Shown in pieces: positions 1-6,182 of a DNA stretch of 6,205 bases. Position 1 is the first letter of the stretch; every line of letters begins with the position of its first letter. The DNA lies in contig DRJN01000299.1 of the NCBI GenBank assembly GCA_011052165.1, positions 1 to 6,205 on the forward strand. The letters run 5' to 3'. Under the pieces are notes generated by a model that did no database searches, was not told where the DNA came from, and saw nothing but the letters and a program-made list of their open reading frames with translations. Position numbers and translations under genes: made by a program. This stretch comes from Gammaproteobacteria bacterium (GTDB lineage Bacteria; Pseudomonadota; Gammaproteobacteria; UBA6429; Thiohalophilaceae).

Positions 1-65
1 GCGAACGGAACTCATCTCTATTCGTCTTCCACCCTTCGACAGGCTCAGGGCGAACGGAACTCATC
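1..65. repeat. Direct repeat with a dispersed CCCTTCGACAGGCTCAGGG-type element
   Basis: The 16 bases at 1-16 (GCGAACGGAACTCATC) recur exactly at 50-65, a period of 49 bases. The second copy is preceded by ACCCTTCGACAGGCTCAGG (31-49), so the full unit appears to be about 34 bases (32-65). The first copy is cut off by the window edge. The element has short internal complementarity: TTCG at 35-38 against CGAA at 51-54, and CCCT against AGGG. From general knowledge, CCCTTCGACAGGCTCAGGGCG-like sequences are widespread multi-copy intergenic repeats in proteobacterial genomes; copy number here cannot be judged from one window. It marks the downstream border of the operon. Confidence 0.65.
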
Positions 66-241
66 GGGATCAAATGTGATTTTAGGCACCCTGGCTTGGC
101 CTTTCACCTCATTCTTGATACCTCCCTCCCATGATATTTCTTTCACCGATCCTAACTGAGCTCTAAATGCTATTTTTCTACCAGTGCCGTCCATGCTTCA
201 TCTGTCATACCCTTTCCCGTTTTATATACATTTCCAAACGA
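45..241 (-). pseudogene. Small unrecognised coding remnant, apparently frameshifted
   Basis: An open frame on the minus strand runs from ATG at 194 to a TGA at 45-47, giving 49 residues that begin MDGTGRKIAFRAQLG, pass through VKEISWEGG and end VPKITFDPDEFRSP. Its stop lies inside the flanking repeat, so the repeat may have truncated it. A different frame just upstream (open from 241, with ATG at 208) reads MTDEAWTALVEK and stops at 170-172. The two frames would join as ...ALVEKIAFRAQLG... if the run of five T at 173-177 (five A on the coding strand) had one more base. That pattern suggests an inactivated short gene or gene tail. I do not recognise the family. It is more AT-rich than the operon and could be chance; it sits 27 bases beyond the end of the FHA gene. 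Confidence 0.3.
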
Positions 242-268
242 TTAACTTTAGAACCCGGGATTATATTT

Positions 269-940
269 TTAGTGCAAATAAAAAAATTCCATTTTTGTTC
301 CGGCAAGCTCGATGATGTCTTTTTCCTTTAATCGAATTGATTCGGTTGAGATAACCTTTCCATTTAACATGGGTGCATCACTTGTACGGCGTAGTTTGTA
401 GCTTTTTAGTGCTGAAATGGTGTAATGATCAGTGGCTCGGGAAATCATGGCTGTTTTTATGCCATTGAAGCCAATCGTGTTAAAGGGTTTTCTCAATTCC
501 AGTGTTTTATTGGCCAGTGGACCATTGATGATTTTAACGCCGGCCAGTGGTTCGCCTTTGACTGTTGTTGAATCCGCTTTGTTTTTGATATTAATCAGTT
601 GCGTCTCTTCAATTTCAGCCTGAATGAACATGGTGGGTTCATATTCAGTTTCAGTGTCGTCATAGAAGGTGAACTGATAGTTGCCTGTTTGTATAACATC
701 ACCGTGTTTGATGAGTGTTTTGGTCACTCTGGCGCCATTCATAAGCGTGCCATTAGTGCTGCCCAGGTCATCGACATAAATGTGCTTACCCATTGAAATG
801 ATCAGTGCGTGGCGGCCGCTGACAGTCAGGTCATTGAGTTGAATATCATTCCCATGTTTTCTGCCAATGCTGAGGCTGTCTTTTTCGATGGGATATTCTC
901 GAATGACGGCGCCATCCAGTGTAAGAATCAGTTTGCTCAT
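269..940 (-). CDS. FHA-domain protein, tandem: canonical FHA plus degenerate FHA
   Basis: This is a 223-residue soluble protein predicted to bind phosphothreonine peptides. Residues 3-93 form a complete FHA domain: G26-R27 on the first loop, S41-G-R-H44, then G60-S-T-N63-G-T65, the residues that in this family contact phosphothreonine and shape the pocket. Residues 94-133 are an acidic, Thr-rich linker. Residues 134-222 look like a second FHA fold that has lost its binding residues: I156-G-F replaces I-G-R, the S-x-x-H is not kept (S167-R-A-T-D-H172), and the late loop is only N193-G. I start it at ATG 940, not at the in-frame TTG 994: 940 has AAGGAA seven bases upstream and begins directly at the first FHA strand, while 994 would overlap the preceding ATPase gene. 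It is the last gene of the operon, 46 bases after the second ATPase, and is the natural reader for the kinase encoded upstream. No membrane segment. Confidence 0.93.
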   Translation of the reverse strand: MSKLILTLDGAVIREYPIEKDSLSIGRKHGNDIQLNDLTVSGRHALIISMGKHIYVDDLGSTNGTLMNGARVTKTLIKHGDVIQTGNYQFTFYDDTETEYEPTMFIQAEIEETQLINIKNKADSTTVKGEPLAGVKIINGPLANKTLELRKPFNTIGFNGIKTAMISRATDHYTISALKSYKLRRTSDAPMLNGKVISTESIRLKEKDIIELAGTKMEFFYLH

Positions 941-947
941 ATCCTTA

Positions 948-953
948 TTCCTT
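948..953 (-). promoter_or_regulatory. Ribosome binding site of the FHA gene
   Basis: AAGGAA on the minus strand, seven bases before the ATG whose first base is 940. It decides the start against the longer TTG frame beginning at 994. A second AAGGA lies almost on the ATG (942-946) and is too close to be used. Confidence 0.7.
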
Positions 954-986
954 TTTATCGATATAAAAGTCTCTGCTTCTACATCC

Positions 987-2084
987 TTACTCAATTATAT
1001 TTTCATCCTGCTCATCGGTTAAATTTCCACTGTCCCGGTAGCGTTCAAAATCCGTCTTGTTGCGTGCTTTCATATAGGCATCATCGCCATTTACAAGTTT
1101 GGCGTCTAATAATCGCTTGAGGGCGGTATCCATTAACTGCATGCCCTGCATGGCGCCGCTCTGGACTATGTTGTCCAGTTGTTCTGATTTTCCCTCGCGT
1201 ATGACATTAGCAATAGCAGGATTGTTCACCATGATTTCGATGGCGGCAATACGACCTTTGGAATCGGCGGTGCGCAGTAGTTGCTGGGAAATGACGCCAC
1301 AGAGTGAGGTTGACAGCATGGTGCGCACATAAGCTTCTTCACCCGGCGGAAAAACATTGATAATTCGGTCAATAGAGGAAGTGGCGCTGCTGGTGTGCAG
1401 GGTAGCCATGACCAGGATGCCCATTTCGGCCGCAGTCAAGGCGAGGTGGATGGTTTCAAGATCCCGTAGCTCGCCGACCAGGACAACATCCGGATCTTCA
1501 CGTAATGCAGAGTGCAGTGCGCAAGCGAAACCCTTTGTGTGATCGCCCACTTCGCGTTGACTGATCAGGCAGTTCTTGTTCTGGTGAATAAATTCAACCG
1601 GATCTTCAATTGTGATGATATGGCCTTTGCGCTCATTATTGATGTAGTGAATCATAGCGGCCAGGGTGGTGGACTTGCCTGAGCCGGTAGGTCCGGTAAC
1701 CAGAATCAGGCCTTTGCGCTGACGGGCAAGGTTTTTAATAACAGGTGGCAGCCCCAGCTCATTGAGGCTCTGTATTTCGCTGGGAATAACGCGGAATACG
1801 GCGCCAATACCGTCCATATGTTTGAAAGCATTGACACGGAAACGCGCCAGTCCGTCAACCTGATAGGCAAAATCGAGATTGCTTTCGTGTTCAAATTTCG
1901 TTATGTCCGCCTGGCTCATAATTTCATAAATTAAATCTTCTGTTTCGCTGTTGCTGAGTTCGCGGTATTTGACAGTGTAGGTGTCACCATTGAGGCGCAC
2001 CCTGGGCGGATTACCGGCGACAAGGTGCAGATCGGAGCCTTTCTGTTTTACAACCAGTTCAAGAAAAGCATCCACTCTGTTCAT
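987..2084 (-). CDS. PilT/PilU-family ATPase, second paralog
   Basis: A 365-residue cytoplasmic ATPase of the type IV pilus retraction family, which forms hexamers that drive pilus disassembly. Seen in order: the N-terminal S-D-L-H-L...G-x-P-P...R-L-x-G block (about 17-33), Walker A GPTGSGKST (131-139), Asp box IITIEDPVEF (156-165), Walker B DVVLVGE (199-205) followed by L-R-D, a His box reading MGILVMATLHTSS (221-233), and the C-terminal AIANVIRE and GMQLMD segments. The first His-box histidine, H in canonical TGHLV-GTLHT, is Ile here (I223), while H230 is kept. The tail is acidic (DEQDENIIE). Start: ATG 2084 has AGGAA eight bases upstream and makes the protein align residue for residue with its upstream paralog; the in-frame TTG at 2102 would add six residues and overlap the previous stop. 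GspE/PilB is excluded by length and the absence of a tetracysteine zinc motif. Its pilus partner genes are not in this window. Confidence 0.95.
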   Translation of the reverse strand: MNRVDAFLELVVKQKGSDLHLVAGNPPRVRLNGDTYTVKYRELSNSETEDLIYEIMSQADITKFEHESNLDFAYQVDGLARFRVNAFKHMDGIGAVFRVIPSEIQSLNELGLPPVIKNLARQRKGLILVTGPTGSGKSTTLAAMIHYINNERKGHIITIEDPVEFIHQNKNCLISQREVGDHTKGFACALHSALREDPDVVLVGELRDLETIHLALTAAEMGILVMATLHTSSATSSIDRIINVFPPGEEAYVRTMLSTSLCGVISQQLLRTADSKGRIAAIEIMVNNPAIANVIREGKSEQLDNIVQSGAMQGMQLMDTALKRLLDAKLVNGDDAYMKARNKTDFERYRDSGNLTDEQDENIIE

Positions 2085-2092
2085 GCCGATAT

Positions 2093-2097
2093 TTCCT
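2093..2097 (-). promoter_or_regulatory. Ribosome binding site of the second ATPase gene
   Basis: AGGAA on the minus strand, eight bases before the ATG at 2084. It lies just upstream of the stop codon of the preceding ATPase gene (2099-2101), in the 14-base gap. It supports ATG 2084 over the TTG at 2102. Confidence 0.7.
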
Positions 2098-2098
2098 G

Positions 2099-3193
2099 TC
2101 AACCGACAACAAAATTAACCTGCGGCAGCAGGTCTGGATTAGTAACGAAACGTTGAAACTGTTTTTTGTCAACGGCATTAACATAGGCGTCATCCGGATC
2201 GATTTCCTTATTTTTCAGTGCTTCCAGTAATGCCTGATCCATTAATTGCATGCCTTGTTCACGCCCGGTTTGAAGAATGGATGGGATCTGAAAATTCTTC
2301 TTATTGAGTATCAGGTTGCCGATAGCGGAAGTATTAATCATGATTTCCATAATCGCCTTGCGTGAACGGCCATCGGCGGTGCGCAGCAGTTTCTGACTGA
2401 TCACGCCTTGCAAATGCTGGGCAAGAAAAGCCTCTGCCAGTGCTTTTTGTTCAGTGGGCATGGCATCGACAATGCGATCAATAGTTTTAACGGCTGATGT
2501 GGTATGCAGGGTGCCGAGTACCAGGTGGCCGGTTTCGGTTGCGGTCATGGCCATGCTGATGGTTTTGGGATCACGCAATTCACCTACCAGGATGACATCC
2601 GGATCTTCGCGTAATGCGGCATGCAGGCCGTCGGCAAAACTTTTCACATGGGGGCCGACGCTACGTTGAATAATGAGCGATTGTTTGCTTTTGTGTATGT
2701 ATTCGACCGGATCTTCCAGTGTAATGATGTTGTATTTTCGGTTTTCATTGAGCCAGTCAATCATAGCGGCAAGGGTGGTGGATTTGCCCGTTCCCGTGGC
2801 CCCCGTCACCAGAACCAGACCCTGGTTGGCGTGGAGCATTTTTTCAATGACGTCAGGAATACCGAGTTCTTCCATAGTCGGGATACGCGGGGCGATAACT
2901 CTGAAAGCACCTCCCGGCCCCGTGAGCTTTCTGAACAGATTGACGCGATAACGTCCTGCATCGGGCGAGTCATAGGAGAAATCCAGATCGTTGCCCTGTT
3001 TGTAATGCTCCAGCATGTCCTCTGGAATTATTTCATAAAGCAGTTCCTGTAGTTCTTCTGCTCCCAGTGTGCGGAATTTGATTTCAGTCAGTTCGCCATG
3101 CAGGCGGATCAGTGGCGGGCTGCCGACGGCAACATGGATGTCTGAGGCACCCTGATCGCGTCCGAGTTTGAGAAAGGCATCAATGCGCGCCAT
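2099..3193 (-). CDS. PilT/PilU-family ATPase, first paralog
   Basis: A 364-residue cytoplasmic AAA+-like secretion/retraction ATPase of the PilT/PilU family. All family motifs are present and canonical: SDIHVAVGSPP near 17-27, Walker A GATGTGKST (131-139), Asp box IITLEDPVEY (156-165), Walker B DVILVGE (199-205) plus L-R-D, His box TGHLVLGTLHTTSA (221-234), and the C-terminal AIGNLI...GMQLMD region that corresponds to the AIRNLIRE segment of PilT. Unlike the second paralog it keeps both His-box histidines (H223, H230), so it should be a competent ATPase. Its ATG overlaps the kinase stop codon by one base (TGATG), with AAGGA at 3201-3205 seven bases upstream, so translation is probably coupled to the kinase. 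Being immediately next to a Ser/Thr kinase and not beside pilB, pilC or yggS-type genes suggests it is an accessory, regulated motor, not the housekeeping PilT (inference). PilT and PilU cannot be separated by eye. Confidence 0.95.
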   Translation of the reverse strand: MARIDAFLKLGRDQGASDIHVAVGSPPLIRLHGELTEIKFRTLGAEELQELLYEIIPEDMLEHYKQGNDLDFSYDSPDAGRYRVNLFRKLTGPGGAFRVIAPRIPTMEELGIPDVIEKMLHANQGLVLVTGATGTGKSTTLAAMIDWLNENRKYNIITLEDPVEYIHKSKQSLIIQRSVGPHVKSFADGLHAALREDPDVILVGELRDPKTISMAMTATETGHLVLGTLHTTSAVKTIDRIVDAMPTEQKALAEAFLAQHLQGVISQKLLRTADGRSRKAIMEIMINTSAIGNLILNKKNFQIPSILQTGREQGMQLMDQALLEALKNKEIDPDDAYVNAVDKKQFQRFVTNPDLLPQVNFVVG

Positions 3194-3205
3194 CAGTATA
3201 TATCC
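3191..3205 (-). promoter_or_regulatory. Coupled stop/start with RBS between kinase and first ATPase
   Basis: The kinase TGA (3193-3195) and the ATPase ATG (3191-3193) share one base as TGATG. AAGGA at 3201-3205 lies inside the last kinase codons with seven-base spacing. Such overlaps usually mean translational coupling and often matched protein amounts. Confidence 0.75.
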
Positions 3206-5577
3206 TTGTCGGACAACGTTTTTAGATCCCGGGCCAGTTCATCGATATGTTGATAGCGTTGTGTGGGATCGACGTGAATGGCATGCATAATGATATTATT
3301 CAGCTCCTCATCTATTTTGGAATTCATTTCCCTGGCCGGAGTGGGATTCCCCTCAACATGCTTGAAGAGTGTGGCCATATGATCTTTTTCTTTGAAAGGT
3401 GGGCGACCGGTGAACATTTCATACATGACGATACCCAGGCTGTAGATGTCAGTACGGGTGTCGATCTTTCTTCCGCGTACCTGTTCGGGCGCCATGTAGG
3501 TCGGCGTGCCAACCAGAATGCCGCTTTTTGTGATACGTGCGTCACCCTGTGAAGCCGCTGCGGCAAGACCAAAATCAACGATTTTGACAATATTATTTTT
3601 ATCGACAAGGATGTTGGCGGGTTTAATATCACGATGTACAACCTTAACCTTGTGGGCGATGTTGAGGCCGTTACAGATATCAATAATAATTTTGATATTG
3701 CGTTTTATATCATTCGTGAGTTTATTTTTGACCTCATAACTAAGCGAATGACTGTCAAAATATTCCATGCTAATAGCATAAGATTTACCAAAAGTTAGAA
3801 AATCATAGATGCGGATGACATTGGGGTGGGTGATTTTACGCGTGTAGCGCAGCTCATAGATAAAGCGCTGGATGACGCTTTCATCGGTGGCCATTTGTGG
3901 ATTCAGAAATTTTAGAATGATTTCTTCATTGACCATTTTATCCTTGACCAGGATAACAAATCCGAATGCGCCCTTTCCGATGTGTTTGATAATTTCATAA
4001 CGATCACTCATAATCATGCCGGGTTTTAGCATGGCGGGATCGATTTGTTGTATGGCCGTGCCGGCGAGTGGTTGCTGCTGGGATATGGCGGTTTTTTCTC
4101 CGCCCGAGTTAACCGCGGATCTGGAATCTGTGTCTGAGGTTCTGTTTGCCATAAAACGGTTTTTAGCGATGATAGTATCCAGGGTTGCGGATGCAATTTG
4201 CCTGATATCTTCGTCGTCAGTCTCCAGGACCTGATTCAGGGCGCTTTCAATATTTTTCGAATGCTGATGATCGGACAGTTCGCCAAGGGCTTCAATAATA
4301 TGTTTTTTCAACGAGAGGTCACTTTCCTGCAATTTTGATATCAGGGGTGCAATGGCATCGGTGTTGCCTATATCCGTCAATGCCCGGATGGCAATCTTGG
4401 CGGATTCAGGTTGTTCATCCAGCATTTTTAGCAGAGCAGGGATGGCGCGGTCTGAGCCCAGCTTGGCCAGTGCGTCAGCGGCGCGTTCGCGTACCCACCA
4501 GTCTTTATCGTTGAGTGCATTTATCAGGTAGTCGATGGCGCGTTCATCCTTGATTGAATTCAGAATTTCCACTGCCGTACGGCGAAAAAAATCATCTTCA
4601 TTATTGAGTAGTTCAAGTACGGCTTCGACCACTTTGGGACCGCCAATGGAACCCAGTGCATCCGCTGCGCGCACCTTGACCCACCAGTCCTGATCGCGCA
4701 TGGCATGGAGTAAATCCTTGATAGAGGAGGGATCGGCGACTTCATTAAGAACTTCAACCGCTGCCCGGCGTATGTATTCAGACTCGTCCTGAAGAATTTC
4801 CACCAGATACCTGACGATATCGGGATCTTCTATTTTTACCAGTGTTTCGATGGCCCTGGTCTGGACAGTCAGGTTGGGATCTTTCAGTGCGGGACAGATT
4901 TCCCGGGCTGACACCGGAATTTTCATTTTTCCCAGGCCGTCCAGTGCCGCCAGGCGTATTTCGTTGTGTTTGTCTTTCAATAGCTGAAGGAGTTTGTCCC
5001 TGACCTGTTCGATGCTGAATTTCGCAAGCAGTCGGGCGATATGCAGGCGGGTGTTGGGATCCTTGCTGTCGGCATAAGCCAGCAATTTTGGAACCATGGT
5101 TTCCTGCACAATGCCTTCCAGTACCTTGAAGATCAGAATCCTGATATTTTTGTCAACTTTCTCCAGGGCCTGAAAAAGTTTATCGCTGTTGAGTGATTCT
5201 TTGTGACTGTTGAGAATCTGCACCAGCACGTTCTTGTGTATTTCCGGATCTTCAAACAATTGTATCAGGCGATTGGGATCATATTTCTGTGACTTGCTGA
5301 GCAGATGCATAACATGGGTGACGATGGTTTTGTCTTCGTCAGCCAGGGCGTCTATGTAATAGGGTAAGGTCTGATTGTCGATGAAATTAAGCAGCAGATT
5401 TTCGAGAGGTTTGTTATTGGACGAATCGGCAATGGCCGAAATCAATTTGGGAATGGTGGATTCGCCGATGCTCTTGATTTTGACGACCGCATTTTTTAAT
5501 TCACTCGCACTGACCTGATTGTGTGCCAGTACAACGGAAATGGCCTTGTTGGCCTTGAATGAATCGAGCAGCGCCAT
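3193..5577 (-). CDS. HEAT-repeat / Ser-Thr protein kinase fusion
   Basis: A 794-residue soluble protein with three parts. Residues about 25-470 are a helical HEAT-repeat array, clearest from about 170 onward, with repeated R-x-A-A-x-x-A-L patterns and two near-identical D-x-D-W-W-V motifs at 295-300 and 357-362. Residues 472-524 are a polar Ser/Thr/Gln-rich linker. Residues 525-790 are a Hanks-type kinase with every catalytic element in place: glycine loop G534-K-G-A-F-G539, ATP lysine K556 (ILKFL), helix-C glutamate E575, HRD at 648-650 with K652 and N655, DFG at 668-670, activation loop ending GTPTYMAPEQ (690-699), and D710. It should therefore transfer phosphate to Ser/Thr. No membrane segment or extracellular PASTA sensor is present, so the N-terminal HEAT scaffold is the likely input or docking part (inference). 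The ATG at 5577 has AGGA six bases upstream. Kinase first, HEAT second is not the order here: the kinase is C-terminal. Confidence 0.95.
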   Translation of the reverse strand: MALLDSFKANKAISVVLAHNQVSASELKNAVVKIKSIGESTIPKLISAIADSSNNKPLENLLLNFIDNQTLPYYIDALADEDKTIVTHVMHLLSKSQKYDPNRLIQLFEDPEIHKNVLVQILNSHKESLNSDKLFQALEKVDKNIRILIFKVLEGIVQETMVPKLLAYADSKDPNTRLHIARLLAKFSIEQVRDKLLQLLKDKHNEIRLAALDGLGKMKIPVSAREICPALKDPNLTVQTRAIETLVKIEDPDIVRYLVEILQDESEYIRRAAVEVLNEVADPSSIKDLLHAMRDQDWWVKVRAADALGSIGGPKVVEAVLELLNNEDDFFRRTAVEILNSIKDERAIDYLINALNDKDWWVRERAADALAKLGSDRAIPALLKMLDEQPESAKIAIRALTDIGNTDAIAPLISKLQESDLSLKKHIIEALGELSDHQHSKNIESALNQVLETDDEDIRQIASATLDTIIAKNRFMANRTSDTDSRSAVNSGGEKTAISQQQPLAGTAIQQIDPAMLKPGMIMSDRYEIIKHIGKGAFGFVILVKDKMVNEEIILKFLNPQMATDESVIQRFIYELRYTRKITHPNVIRIYDFLTFGKSYAISMEYFDSHSLSYEVKNKLTNDIKRNIKIIIDICNGLNIAHKVKVVHRDIKPANILVDKNNIVKIVDFGLAAAASQGDARITKSGILVGTPTYMAPEQVRGRKIDTRTDIYSLGIVMYEMFTGRPPFKEKDHMATLFKHVEGNPTPAREMNSKIDEELNNIIMHAIHVDPTQRYQHIDELARDLKTLSDKDIY
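4320..4770 (-). repeat. 62-residue double-HEAT internal repeat in the kinase gene
   Basis: Two consecutive copies of a two-HEAT unit of 62 residues (186 bases) occur in the scaffold. Copy one has IRRAAVEVLN, then DQDWWV (295-300) and VRAADALGSIG; copy two has FRRTAVEILN, then DKDWWV (357-362) and ERAADALAKLG. The spacing is identical and the bases coding DWWV are also nearly the same (around 4684-4695 and 4498-4509). Copy limits are approximate. Confidence 0.7.
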
Positions 5578-5642
5578 GAACTATCCTGTATCCAGACTTT
5601 CTACGTGAATGAGATTACTTGTGCAATTTACCGGGCGGGTTG
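5578..5642 (-). other. Spacer between gene 1 and the kinase gene
   Basis: 65 bases. It holds AGGA at 5584-5587, the kinase ribosome site six bases before the ATG. I see no hairpin with a T-run and no good internal promoter, which supports read-through from gene 1. Confidence 0.5.
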
Positions 5643-6107
5643 TTATTCCTCATTAATGACATAGTTTATATAGGACTTGTTTATCAGACATATCTCCTTT
5701 TCGTCTGTATAAAGTTTGATGAAACGTTCCTCTATGCGATTGAGATAGTCAAACAGGCGGCTTTTATTCTGCGGCAGGGCTTCCTGTATTTTACCTTTGA
5801 TGATGGCGCCATCCATCATCTGAACCCGGCAATCCATGACGGCTGCCGATGTTGCGGTAGTGACAGCTTCCGTGTATTCAAGGCGAAGGACGGAATTGCG
5901 GTTGTAAAAACGCAGTTGTTCAGGATTTTCGAGACGGATGACAATAAAAGGGGCGTCGCCATTCAGCGCCTCGATGGGTTCTTCTTCTCCCGCATGGAGA
6001 ACGCTTTGCGCGAGAACAAAAACGGAGCCAATGACCTGGCCATCGGGGTGTACCCACAGCCGGGCCTGTCGCTTGTTTTTTGGAACTTTGAACAGTTCAT
6101 TTGACAC
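5643..6107 (-). CDS. Unrecognised small protein with two related halves
   Basis: I do not recognise a named function. With the GTG start at 6107 it has 154 residues, beginning (M)SNELFKVPKNKRQAR. Two halves look homologous: residues 15-78 and 93-151 each show R-x-(V/L)..., D-G, I-x-G spacing, then L-N (48-49; 122-123), F-I (54-55; 129-130), a short turn, and N near the end (69; 143) followed by a beta-like V/L stretch. The second half carries the better motif, R-L-F-D-Y-L-N ... F-I-K-L ... L-I-N-K. A beta-rich small domain is likely. It is mostly soluble. Start choice is open: ATG 6173 would add 22 residues (including LIYIVWI) and has GAGGGG nine bases upstream; I prefer GTG 6107 because it has GGGA nine bases upstream, the extra residues look like translated AT-rich leader, and the predicted first domain starts after it. 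It is first in the operon, 65 bases before the kinase gene, so it is probably a partner or regulator of the kinase (inference). Confidence 0.85.
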   Translation of the reverse strand: MSNELFKVPKNKRQARLWVHPDGQVIGSVFVLAQSVLHAGEEEPIEALNGDAPFIVIRLENPEQLRFYNRNSVLRLEYTEAVTTATSAAVMDCRVQMMDGAIIKGKIQEALPQNKSRLFDYLNRIEERFIKLYTDEKEICLINKSYINYVINEE

Positions 6108-6182
6108 CGATATGATTCCCTGGTTATTTGTTATCCACACTATGTATATTAATCGTTGCATCAGTATTTGCATGTATTTTAT

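Noticed and set aside
1..65. Possible CRISPR repeats (two 16-base copies 49 bases apart)
   Set aside because: The repeat is only 16 bases, there are only two copies, no cas genes are present, and the sequence matches a familiar dispersed intergenic repeat type.
195..268. Rho-independent terminator after the FHA gene
   Set aside because: The only symmetry is a short CCCGGG palindrome near 255-260 with no following T-run on the minus strand.
2621..3052. 143-residue plus-strand open frame opposite the first ATPase
   Set aside because: It is a shadow of the strongly conserved PilT-family gene, with no domain pattern of its own.
1090..3100. Long DNA repeat formed by the two ATPase genes
   Set aside because: Base identity is patchy and concentrated at conserved motifs, as expected of old paralogs and not of a recent tandem duplication.
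987..3193. GspE/PilB-type assembly or secretion ATPases
   Set aside because: Both are about 365 residues with the PilT-type N-terminus and lack the longer N-terminal domain and tetracysteine zinc motif of GspE/PilB.
5619..6104. 161-residue open frame on the plus strand opposite gene 1
   Set aside because: It is antisense to a gene with clear internal domain structure, shows no recognisable family pattern, and has no convincing ribosome site.
6108..6172. Sigma-70 promoter with TATACA (6143-6148) as -10
   Set aside because: No adequate -35 element lies at 16-18 bases upstream, and the region may be coding if ATG 6173 is used.
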